From the NCBI GenBank assembly GCA_963773155.1, contig CAVZAB010000023.1, forward strand, positions 1 to 50,860: a stretch of DNA of 50,860 nucleotides, read 5' to 3'. Source of the stretch: CAVZAB01 sp963773155. GTDB taxonomy: Bacteria > Pseudomonadota > Alphaproteobacteria > Rhizobiales > Beijerinckiaceae. The notes beneath the pieces were generated by a model. The model was not told the origin of the DNA and searched no databases. It saw only the letters and a list, made by a program, of their open reading frames with translations. This document shows, in pieces, positions 17,939-25,373 of the stretch; the stretch's first letter is position 1, and every line of letters begins with the position of its first letter. Both the position numbers and the translations under genes were made by a program.

Positions 17939-18943
17939 TCAGGCAAGCCGTCGCGGCAGCAGGATCGCCGGCTCGGAAGGCTTGTCCTCGGCCTTGGCCG
18001 CGGCAGCGCCGATCGTCTCGTCAACAACGTAAAGGGGTCTGCGTTTGACTTCGGCATGGATCCGGCCGACGTACAGGCCGACAATCCCGGTCATCAGCAT
18101 ATTCATGCCGCACAGGAGCGAGAGGACGACGATCGTCGAGGCCCAGCCTTCAACGAGCTGCGAACCAATAATCCAATGCGAGATGACGAAGAGACCGTAG
18201 AGCATGGCGAGCGACGAAACACCGACGCCGGCCCAGATCACGAAGCGCAGCGGCGCATCGGAAAAGCCGACGAGGCCATTGACGGCAAGAAGCACCATTT
18301 TCGACAGCGGGTATTTGGTTTCACCGGCTGGACGGGGCGGCCGCTCATAGAGCACTTCGGTCTGCTTGAAGCCAAGCCAGGCGAACATGCCGCGCACAAA
18401 ACGGTCGTGTTCCGGCATTGATCGGAAGGCATCAAGGACCTTTCGATCAATCAGCCGAAAGTCGCCGACGTCCCTCGGAATTTCGACCGACGAAAGCCGT
18501 GACATGATCCGGTAGAATAGATTGGCGGTCCAACGCTTGAAGGCGGACTTGCCTTCACGCCGGATGCGCCTGGCGTAGACGACTTGGTAGCCGTCCCGCC
18601 AGCGTTCGATCATGGCATCGACGACTTCCGGCGGATCCTGAAGATCGGCGTCCATGACGATGACTGCGGCGCCGCGGGCGGCATCGAGGCCGGCGGAGAT
18701 TGCCACCTGATGGCCGAAGTTTCGAGACAGGCGGATATAATGGTAGCGCGGATCCGAACGGGCCCGCGCGGCGAGCACGATCGGCCCGCTATCGGAACTG
18801 CGGTCGTCGACGAGGACAACTTCGGCTGGCCGGTCGAGACGCCCCAAAAGGGCGTCGAGCCGATGGAGGAGGAGCGGGATGACCGCCTCCTCGTTGAAAA
18901 TCGGCACGACGAAGGAATAGGTGATCGGCTCGCCTGAAGTCAT
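17939..18943 (-). CDS. GT2 glycosyltransferase, GtrB/ArnC-like (polyprenyl-phosphate sugar transferase)
   Basis: 334 residues. The GT-A domain has SFVVPIFNEEAVIPLLL, EVVLVDDRSSD and MDADLQDPPEVVDAMI, then the GDFRLIDRKVLDAF segment typical of GtrB/DPM-like enzymes. Two C-terminal membrane helices (about 232-256 and 272-292) anchor it. Such enzymes move glucose or a similar sugar from its nucleotide form to undecaprenyl phosphate. It is the second enzyme of this type in the minus-strand run, so two different lipid-linked sugars may be made. The tail (KAEDKPSEPAILLPRRLA) is low complexity. Confidence 0.85.
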   Translation of the reverse strand: MTSGEPITYSFVVPIFNEEAVIPLLLHRLDALLGRLDRPAEVVLVDDRSSDSGPIVLAARARSDPRYHYIRLSRNFGHQVAISAGLDAARGAAVIVMDADLQDPPEVVDAMIERWRDGYQVVYARRIRREGKSAFKRWTANLFYRIMSRLSSVEIPRDVGDFRLIDRKVLDAFRSMPEHDRFVRGMFAWLGFKQTEVLYERPPRPAGETKYPLSKMVLLAVNGLVGFSDAPLRFVIWAGVGVSSLAMLYGLFVISHWIIGSQLVEGWASTIVVLSLLCGMNMLMTGIVGLYVGRIHAEVKRRPLYVVDETIGAAAAKAEDKPSEPAILLPRRLA

Positions 18944-19068
18944 AATCCGGGAACGTTCAACGCAACATTGGGGTGAGCCGAGGCTACAAGCGCCGGGTTA
19001 ACAGCCTTTGCCTGGTGGGGTGCCCCCTCGTTTCGTTGGTCAGGCGGCGGCGCTTCGCCGGTGCAGCC

Positions 19069-20049
19069 TCAGGGGTGCTGGACCGGCTGGTGCTGGAGGA
19101 CGAACAGCATTTGCGATAGCCGGCCGAAGGGGCGTCTGGCGAAGTCGAAGGCCGCAAAAGCCGCCTGAAACAAGGGCATTATTGGGTGGTAGATGAGCGG
19201 CCGGTCCTTCGAGCCCTTGACCAGGCCGAGCCGGCGCAATTCGTTGAGCGCTGAAATGCTCCAGAAGGGGGCACCCTGCGTATAGGCGAAGGTCGCGATC
19301 GAAAGGCCGCTCCCATTTGCAAGCTTGGTAAAGCTTTCCTTTGTGAAAAGGATAAAATGTCGTGGCGCGTGATAGCCGCCCCAGGAGCGGTGCCGGAAGA
19401 GGCGGGCATCAAGCGCATCGAAATTGGGGGTCTTGATCACAATTCTGCCGCCGGGCGCGAGCAGCGAGCGCGCCTTTTCCAGCATGAGGTCCGGCCGCGT
19501 GACATGTTCGACAAGGTTGAGCATCAGGATCAGATCGAAACGCTGGTTGGTCTCGAAAGTCTCGAAGGGACCGAGGAAATAGCTGTGACCTTTGGCCCGC
19601 GCAATGGCGCCCGCCATTTCGTCGATGTCGACGACCTGTGTAGCCGTAATTCTCGGTTCGCAGATTCTGATTTGGTCGAGAAGCCAACCGGTGCCGCCGC
19701 CGACGTCGAGAACGCGCAGCTCGGCGCCGGCGATTTTCCGCGTCAATCGACGCAGGAAGCGCCGGTCGAGCATCGTCTTGATGGTCTCGGCGAAGCTGCG
19801 CCGGGTCGGCGCGAAGGAATAATAATTGGCGGGGTAGATCTGGGCGAGTTTGTCGCTCAGCATCGGATCGGCAAAAAGAATGCCGCAGTGCCGGCAATGG
19901 CGATAGTCGATCGTCCGGTCGGACGTGAAATATTCGACATCTTTGGCGCAGGCGAAATGATCGGATGGGCCGGCGCAAAGGGGACAGGGGCCTTTCACTT
20001 CAGCTGCCCCCTCAATGGATCGCAAAGAGTTGGCGAAAGGCTTGTCCAT
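19069..20049 (-). CDS. SAM-dependent methyltransferase with N-terminal zinc-ribbon
   Basis: 326 residues. Four cysteines in two CxxC pairs (CPLC at 22-25 and CRHC at 52-55) form a likely zinc site, followed by a class I methyltransferase with motif I LRVLDVGGGTGWLLDQI. This layout is typical of sugar- or glycan-modifying methyltransferases found in polysaccharide clusters. The start overlaps the preceding desaturase by 38 bp, so the two are translationally linked. The acceptor is not known. Confidence 0.83.
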   Translation of the reverse strand: MDKPFANSLRSIEGAAEVKGPCPLCAGPSDHFACAKDVEYFTSDRTIDYRHCRHCGILFADPMLSDKLAQIYPANYYSFAPTRRSFAETIKTMLDRRFLRRLTRKIAGAELRVLDVGGGTGWLLDQIRICEPRITATQVVDIDEMAGAIARAKGHSYFLGPFETFETNQRFDLILMLNLVEHVTRPDLMLEKARSLLAPGGRIVIKTPNFDALDARLFRHRSWGGYHAPRHFILFTKESFTKLANGSGLSIATFAYTQGAPFWSISALNELRRLGLVKGSKDRPLIYHPIMPLFQAAFAAFDFARRPFGRLSQMLFVLQHQPVQHP

Positions 20050-21031
20050 AGGTGGTGCGGCGGGCCACGATGATCGGGCCCACCTGCGTTTCCATCAGGA
20101 AGGATTCGAGGGCTGGCAGATTCGTGTAGGAAATCTGCGGCTCCCAATGATGGAGGAGATGACGGTTGAAGCCGGCAGCGCCGAATGTCGAGGAAAACGG
20201 ATCGTCGCCGAATAGTCGGGTGAGAGCACCGTGGCTTTGGCGCGCATAATCAATATCGGGCTTTGCCTCGAAGCTGCGATGTTCGAGCAATTGGCGCAAC
20301 GCCCCAAACAGGGGGAACATGGAAAAGACACCGCCGACCCAGGCGAGGGCAACCCACCAAAGCCCCAGAGCGAGACAGGCGGCCAGTATCAGAGCGTGGA
20401 TCGCGAGCCCCAAGAGGATCGGATTGGCATGTCGGCCTGCCGCGACAGCTTTCCCTTGACCCTTGGTTTTGTCTTTGACGACGCGCCGGCGCGAAAGAAG
20501 GACCTCGCTCGCCCGCAGACCCGTGAGTCCCTTGACCAGGAATTTCAGGTTAAGCGGGAAGAAATAGCTGAATTCGCTGTCCTCTGGCGTCCCGAGCGCC
20601 CGGTGGTGCTGGAAATGCACCTTGCGATAGGTCTCGACCGATGTGCCGATCAGCCAGGCAATCGCCCGATCGGTGATCCGATCGCTCTTTGCCTTGTCGG
20701 GAGCCAGGTTGTAATGCGCGCCCTCGTGGAGGAACAGCTGCAAATAGGCGATCCAATACCCGATCGAGACGGCGCCGAAGAGGCTTGCGAGTAATTTCGG
20801 CAGGCCCAAGGCTGGCAAGGTGGCGACAAGCACGAGGGTTGCGGCAAGACAAGCATAGCCGAAGCCGATATCACGATAGACACGGCGGTAATTCGGCTCG
20901 AGGGTCCGCACGAAGGCAAGATAGGTCGTGCCGCTGCCGCCGACGAGCCCGGATCGCAGCGCCGAGAATTTCTGGGAATAATCGTCCAAATCCTGACTGT
21001 CCATGGCGGAGCGCACCGGGCCGAGTGACAA
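20012..21031 (-). CDS. Fatty acid desaturase family membrane protein
   Basis: 339 residues (or 330 from the Met at 21004). Three histidine boxes of membrane di-iron desaturases are present: HEGAHYN (102-108), HFQHH (139-143) and HLLHHWEP (291-298). Hydrophobic helices lie near 56-100 and 205-245. Enzymes of this family desaturate or hydroxylate acyl chains, sphingoid bases or carotenoids. It is the first gene of the minus-strand envelope run and overlaps the zinc-ribbon methyltransferase by 38 bp. The substrate is inferred to be a lipid of the same pathway. Confidence 0.84.
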   Translation of the reverse strand: MSLGPVRSAMDSQDLDDYSQKFSALRSGLVGGSGTTYLAFVRTLEPNYRRVYRDIGFGYACLAATLVLVATLPALGLPKLLASLFGAVSIGYWIAYLQLFLHEGAHYNLAPDKAKSDRITDRAIAWLIGTSVETYRKVHFQHHRALGTPEDSEFSYFFPLNLKFLVKGLTGLRASEVLLSRRRVVKDKTKGQGKAVAAGRHANPILLGLAIHALILAACLALGLWWVALAWVGGVFSMFPLFGALRQLLEHRSFEAKPDIDYARQSHGALTRLFGDDPFSSTFGAAGFNRHLLHHWEPQISYTNLPALESFLMETQVGPIIVARRTTYGQAFRQLFAIH

Positions 21032-21194
21032 GCCAAGGGATAGGCTTCAGGGTTTAAGACTTTGTAAAACAAGCGGTTCGGCGTAAACCCCGGGGGCTCG
21101 CCTTTGGATCGCTGGCGTATCGCCTCGTCCGATAGGCTTGGCTGCGGCCCCGGCAAGCGAGAAATTGGGCTCCAAGGCAAGGGAGGCGCTGCCG

Positions 21195-21896
21195 ATGCTG
21201 CCAAAGGAAAAGCCGAAATGGCTGACGTTCGATTGCTACGGGACCTTGATTTAATGGGACGAGGGGCTGCTTTCGGCGGCGACAAGGATCCTTGCCAAGA
21301 GCGGCGGGTCGGCGGCGGCGGCGAAAGACCTGATTGCCGTCTATGACCGTCATGAACATGAGCTCGAAGAGGCGCGCCCCCACCGGTCGTTCCGGCAGGT
21401 GGCAGGCGAGGCGCTGACCCGTGCCATGGCGGAATTGGGGCTAGCCTTTGAGCCTACCGATGTCGATATCCTGACTCGCTCGATTTCGGATATGCCGCCC
21501 TTTGCGGAGGTGGTGGCGACGCTTGCGGCACTGAAACGACAAGGCTACAGCCTCTGCATTATCTCCAACACCGACGATGACATTATTGCCGGCAATGTCG
21601 CTCAATTGGGCGGCACTATCGATCGGGTCATTACGGCTGAACAGGCGCAGGCCTATAAGCCTTCGCCGGTCATCTTCGGCTACGCCCATCGCGCCCTTGG
21701 CGTGAGCGCCGACGAGATCGTGCATATTTGCGCGAGCCCCCATCTCGACCTCGCTGCCGCGCGCGATGGCCGGTTTGCGGCGATCTGGATCGATCGGGGC
21801 ACCGGACGCAAGCCGCTTGCCGATTTCACACCGACTGCCGTTTTTGCCACGCTCGATCGAGTTCCCCGATTTCTGGAGCGCGCTTTCGGAACATAG
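21195..21896 (+). pseudogene. HAD-family (haloacid dehalogenase type II-like) gene with in-frame TAA
   Basis: From the ATG at 21195 the frame reads LTFDCYGTLI (the nucleophile Asp is residue 13), then a TAA at 21252-21254, then WDEGLL and onward without a shift to 21896. The later motifs CIISNTDDDII, YKPSPVIFGYAHRALG and HLDLAAARDGRFAAIWIDR match dehalogenase-type HAD hydrolases. The stop lies at the residue after GTLI, where relatives usually have Asp, Glu or Gln; a single C-to-T change from CAA would create it. A GGAGGCG site precedes the ATG. Translation from the Met at 21399 would lack the catalytic Asp. Either a recent nonsense mutation or a base-call error. Confidence 0.75.
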
Positions 21897-22043
21897 ATCC
21901 TGCCGCGGCAAAGGTGCCTCGAAAATAGCATTTGGGATCGGGTTGTGCCGGGCCTTCGAATGGGCTTAGAAATTTCGGTGCGGCTTGGTTAGCGGCCGCG
22001 GCCCGGAAACGGACTTTCGGGAAGGTCGAAGAGGAACGGACTG

Positions 22044-22382
22044 ATGCGCATTCTTGCCCTTTTTCTGATGGTGGTTGCCTTTGTCCTGTTGAATGGGGCA
22101 GCGCTGTGGGCGCAGGCTATAGCGCCGACGGAACGGATGGCCTGGGCTGGACGGGATTTCATGCCCGCGCCTATGCGCGCTGATGCCAATGCAGGGAGGA
22201 ACATGCGGCTTGCCGCTTCTCCCATCCCGCAAGACGAAGACGCAGCCGCCTCGAAGGCGGGAGAAGCCCAGAGCGGCGGCGCCTGCGGGCGTTCCGGCTA
22301 CACCTGCGGCCCTCGCTATCCCTATTGCTGCTACAGTGAGAATAAGGGCTATTATTGTCGGCAAGACGCCAGGCATTGTTGA
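22044..22382 (+). CDS. Small secreted protein with a six-cysteine, knottin-like C-terminus
   Basis: 112 residues. A hydrophobic signal (ILALFLMVVAFVLLNGAALWA) is followed by a spacer without cysteines. The last 32 residues hold all six cysteines, at 81, 88, 95, 96, 105 and 112 (C-x6-C-x6-CC-x8-C-x6-C). The spacing, with an adjacent CC pair, resembles inhibitor cystine knots or granulin-like folds; the segment around YPYCC is Tyr/Gly-rich. The ribosome site AGAGGA is well placed. It lies directly upstream of coxC in the same orientation (about 157 bp). Function unknown; it could be an extracytoplasmic partner of the CO system, a defensive peptide or an envelope protein. No named family is claimed. 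Confidence 0.75.
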   Translation: MRILALFLMVVAFVLLNGAALWAQAIAPTERMAWAGRDFMPAPMRADANAGRNMRLAASPIPQDEDAAASKAGEAQSGGACGRSGYTCGPRYPYCCYSENKGYYCRQDARHC

Positions 22383-22538
22383 GGCCGCGGCACAAGTGGC
22401 ACGGCTTGCCGAGGCGGCTCTATGTTGCAGGGGGCTGACGGAATTGCAGGATTTTGTCGAGCGCGGACGGCAAGGGCCGATTCTCGCCTGTCTCATGCGC
22501 GCGCGCCTCGCAACGGAGACCTTTGAGGCTTCGACCGC

Positions 22539-23714
22539 ATGACGCTCGGCGAGCATACGCTCTGGCTGGTTGTTCTTTCGGTGCTGGTTGCGATGCAGGC
22601 AGCTTTCGTGGCGTTGCGACTTGCGACAACCTCGAAGGGTCTGGGCGGCATCGCCTTGCGCTTGCGGCTTGCGGCGGCTGCCTTGACGCTCGCGGTCGGC
22701 ATCTGGGGTATGCATTTCATCGGCCTTCTCGCCGCACCCTTCGCCGATCAGGTGGAATATCTGGTCGTGCCGACGGTGATTTCCTTTCTGGTCTGCGCCA
22801 TTGTCGTTGGTTCCGGCTGGATCGTGATGGCGCTGCCGCCTCAATCAACGGCGAAGCTCGTAACTTCGGCGATTCTCATGGGTTGCGGCATAGCCAGCAT
22901 GCATTACATCGGTATGCACGCCTTGCATGCTAGTCTCGCCATGCAGCACAAACCAATTACGGTGATCACCAGTATCGTTATTGGCATACTCGTTTCGGGT
23001 CTCGCCCTTTGGCTCGCTTTTGCCGAGGGTCCAAAGCCGCCGCTCATGCTTTCGGCGGCGGTTTTCGCCTTTGCGGTTTCGGGGATGCATTATACCGCCA
23101 TGGCCGGACTGAGTTTCAGTCTATTTCCGTTACCAACCGCCTCCACTTCCCTGTTCACCAGCACGACGCTTGCGCTCATAGTCGCGGTGACCGCCTTTGC
23201 CGTCTCTGGGATTTTCCTTTTGGCGCTGGTCCCGGAATTACCGGAGGCGAGCGAATTCGCAGCCTCAGCCGAGTACCCGCCCCCTGCGGAGGAAAGGCTA
23301 GGCCCGCCCGCGGGCATTGGGCTGGCCGTGGCGCCACTCGGCGGAGTCGGGCAGACCAAACCCCAAGCGATTAGCGAAGTCGCCGTCGAGCGACAGGGGG
23401 CAAGCTTGAGGCTTCCCGTCGAACGGATTGCCGCCATCCGAGCCAATGGCCACTACACGTTCATTTTCGATGGCGAAAATGAATATTTCTGCGGGCTCGG
23501 GATCAGCGAATTGGACTCGCGGCTGGACAACAGCCAGTTCATGCGGGTTCATCGCTCGCATATTCTACGCGTCGATCGGGTGAAAAGCCTGCGCCGAGCT
23601 GGCGATCACGGTGTCGCCGAACTCGACACCAAGGCCGCGATGCAGGCACCGATCAGCCGCGCCCGCTATGGCGCGCTGAAATCGCGGCTTCGTGCCGCAG
23701 CCGCGCGGGCTTAA
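22539..23714 (+). CDS. coxC: CoxC-like MHYT-LytTR membrane sensor/regulator
   Basis: 391 residues. The N-terminal half is a seven-helix MHYT domain with motifs MHF (58-60), MHYIGMH (121-127) and MHYTAM (183-188), thought to bind a metal and sense a diatomic gas. The C-terminal 110 residues form a LytTR DNA-binding domain (LPVERIAAIRANGHYTFIF, FMRVHRSHILRVDRVKSLRRAGD). This exact architecture is that of CoxC and CoxH of Oligotropha carboxidovorans. Its place just before coxMSL supports CoxC. It would be a membrane-bound transcription factor responding to CO or another gas; that is inference from the family. Confidence 0.85.
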   Translation: MTLGEHTLWLVVLSVLVAMQAAFVALRLATTSKGLGGIALRLRLAAAALTLAVGIWGMHFIGLLAAPFADQVEYLVVPTVISFLVCAIVVGSGWIVMALPPQSTAKLVTSAILMGCGIASMHYIGMHALHASLAMQHKPITVITSIVIGILVSGLALWLAFAEGPKPPLMLSAAVFAFAVSGMHYTAMAGLSFSLFPLPTASTSLFTSTTLALIVAVTAFAVSGIFLLALVPELPEASEFAASAEYPPPAEERLGPPAGIGLAVAPLGGVGQTKPQAISEVAVERQGASLRLPVERIAAIRANGHYTFIFDGENEYFCGLGISELDSRLDNSQFMRVHRSHILRVDRVKSLRRAGDHGVAELDTKAAMQAPISRARYGALKSRLRAAAARA

Positions 23715-23814
23715 AGATTGTGCGCTGCAAACAATGGGTCCGCTTAGGCAAATTGGGTCAAAGGGACTGACGCAGTTCGTGCAATTACTGCCTCCTCTCG
23801 TGCGCCAGGATGAA

Positions 23815-23841
23815 CGAAAAAGGCGCCAAACGGCCTTTTCG
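23815..23841. promoter_or_regulatory. Hairpin in the coxC-coxM intergenic region
   Basis: CGAAAA-A-GGC pairs with GCC-TTTT-CG around an eight-base loop (one bulged A). It lies in the 269-bp gap between coxC and coxM, which otherwise shows no gene. It may end coxC transcription or act in the coxM leader. No free T run follows on the + strand. No convincing -35/-10 pair was identified in this gap. Confidence 0.3.
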
Positions 23842-23983
23842 TGAATCTTCGGTGGCCCCCGCAAATAAACATTTGATGCTGCACCGCGTCATGGGGCACC
23901 GTCCCTGAACAAAATTCGGCCAATGTCTTTAAGTCCGCCGCGCGGGCTTGGCGGGCCTAATGAAAAAGAGGGGAGGGGGCGGC

Positions 23984-24847
23984 ATGATCCCGGGTGCTTT
24001 TAGCTATCACCGGCCGGCATCGATCGACGCAGCGGTCGGGCTTTTGAACGATCTTGGCGAGGACGCCCGCGTTATCGCCGGCGGCCACAGCTTGATACCG
24101 ATGATGAAATTGCGGATGTCGACGCCGCGCCATCTCATCGATTTGGGCGCAATTGCGCCTCTCAAGGGGATCCGCGAGGACGGCAAAAACGTCGCTATCG
24201 GCGCCATGGTGACCCAGGCCGAGATTATTGCGTCGCGCGTGCTGGCAAAGTCGCTGCCTATCCTCGCCGAGGCCTCGCATCAGATTGCCGATCCGCAGAT
24301 TCGCTCGCTGGGGACGTTGGGCGGTAATGTCGCCAATGGCGATCCCGGCAACGACATGCCGGCTTTGATGATGTGCCTGAACGCCATCTACCACGTGATC
24401 GGCAAAGGCGGCGTCCGCGATATTGCGGCCCGGGACTTCTATCAGGGTGCCTATTTTACCGCGCTCGAGCCTGGCGAAATCCTGGAATCTGTCCATATCC
24501 CCATCCCGCCTGCGGGCCATGGCTATGCCTACGAGAAGCTGAAGCGGAAAATTGGCGACTACGCGACCGCTGCCGCTGCGGTGATCCTGACCAAGTCGGG
24601 CGGCAAGGTCTCGTCCTGCGCCATTGGGCTCACCAATGTTGCGGAAACGGCACTGTTTGCCGAGGACGCCGCAAAACTTCTGGTTGGTTCGGCCCTCGAC
24701 CCGGCGACCCTTAAAAGGGCGGTCGCTGCGGCTGAGGCGATTACCTCGCCGGCGAGCGACGGACGGGGACCGGCGGATTATCGGCGCAAGATGGCGGGCG
24801 TCATGCTGGTGAGGGCGATCGCCCGCGCCGACAAGCGCGCGGCGTGA
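23984..24847 (+). CDS. coxM: Aerobic carbon monoxide dehydrogenase, medium (FAD) subunit
   Basis: 287 residues from MIPGAFSYHRP, chosen over an upstream Met at 23948 because a GAGGGGAGGGGG site precedes it and the start matches known CoxM. The two FAD-binding motifs are AGGHS at 32-36 and TLGGN at 111-115, the same positions as in Oligotropha CoxM. The subunit carries FAD and passes electrons from the iron-sulfur subunit to the respiratory chain. It is followed by coxS 10 bp later; the order M-S-L is that of form I enzymes. Confidence 0.95.
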   Translation: MIPGAFSYHRPASIDAAVGLLNDLGEDARVIAGGHSLIPMMKLRMSTPRHLIDLGAIAPLKGIREDGKNVAIGAMVTQAEIIASRVLAKSLPILAEASHQIADPQIRSLGTLGGNVANGDPGNDMPALMMCLNAIYHVIGKGGVRDIAARDFYQGAYFTALEPGEILESVHIPIPPAGHGYAYEKLKRKIGDYATAAAAVILTKSGGKVSSCAIGLTNVAETALFAEDAAKLLVGSALDPATLKRAVAAAEAITSPASDGRGPADYRRKMAGVMLVRAIARADKRAA

Positions 24848-24857
24848 GGAGATCGGA

Positions 24858-25373
24858 ATGGCTGAAGAGACAATCGAGAGCATTGCCGTCAGCGTGACGG
24901 TGAACGGCAAGAAAGTGCAGCGTTTCGTCGAGCCGCGCCTCTTGCTCATCCACTTCCTGCGCGAGGAATTGAATCTGACCGGTGCGCATATCGGCTGCGA
25001 GACGTCGCATTGCGGCGCCTGCACCGTCGAAATGAACGGTCTTTCGGTCAAATCCTGCACCGTCTTTGCGGTTCAGGCGAATGGCGCTGAGCTGACGACG
25101 ATCGAGGGCATGGCCGCCGCCGACGGCACCTTGCACGCCCTGCAAGAGGGTTTTCGGATGATGCATGGGCTGCAATGCGGGTTCTGCACACCGGGAATGA
25201 TTATGCGGGCGCATGTGCTTTTGAAGGAAATCCCGGACCCCAGCGAGGAACAGATTCGCTTCGGGATTTCCGGCAATTTGTGCCGCTGCACCGGCTACCA
25301 GAACATCGTCAAGGCGATCCAATATGCCGCTGCCAAAATCAACGGCAAACCCTTTCAGGAGGCCGCGGAATGA
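24858..25373 (+). CDS. coxS: Aerobic carbon monoxide dehydrogenase, small (2Fe-2S) subunit
   Basis: 171 residues with all eight cysteines for two [2Fe-2S] clusters. The plant-ferredoxin-type cluster uses C47, C52, C55 and C67 (CETSHCGACT and the later SC), and the second uses C107, C110, C142 and C144 (CGFCTPGM and CRCTGYQN). It links the molybdenum site of CoxL to the FAD of CoxM. The stop codon overlaps the coxL start (ATGA at 25370-25373), so the two are translationally coupled. Confidence 0.95.
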   Translation: MAEETIESIAVSVTVNGKKVQRFVEPRLLLIHFLREELNLTGAHIGCETSHCGACTVEMNGLSVKSCTVFAVQANGAELTTIEGMAAADGTLHALQEGFRMMHGLQCGFCTPGMIMRAHVLLKEIPDPSEEQIRFGISGNLCRCTGYQNIVKAIQYAAAKINGKPFQEAAE

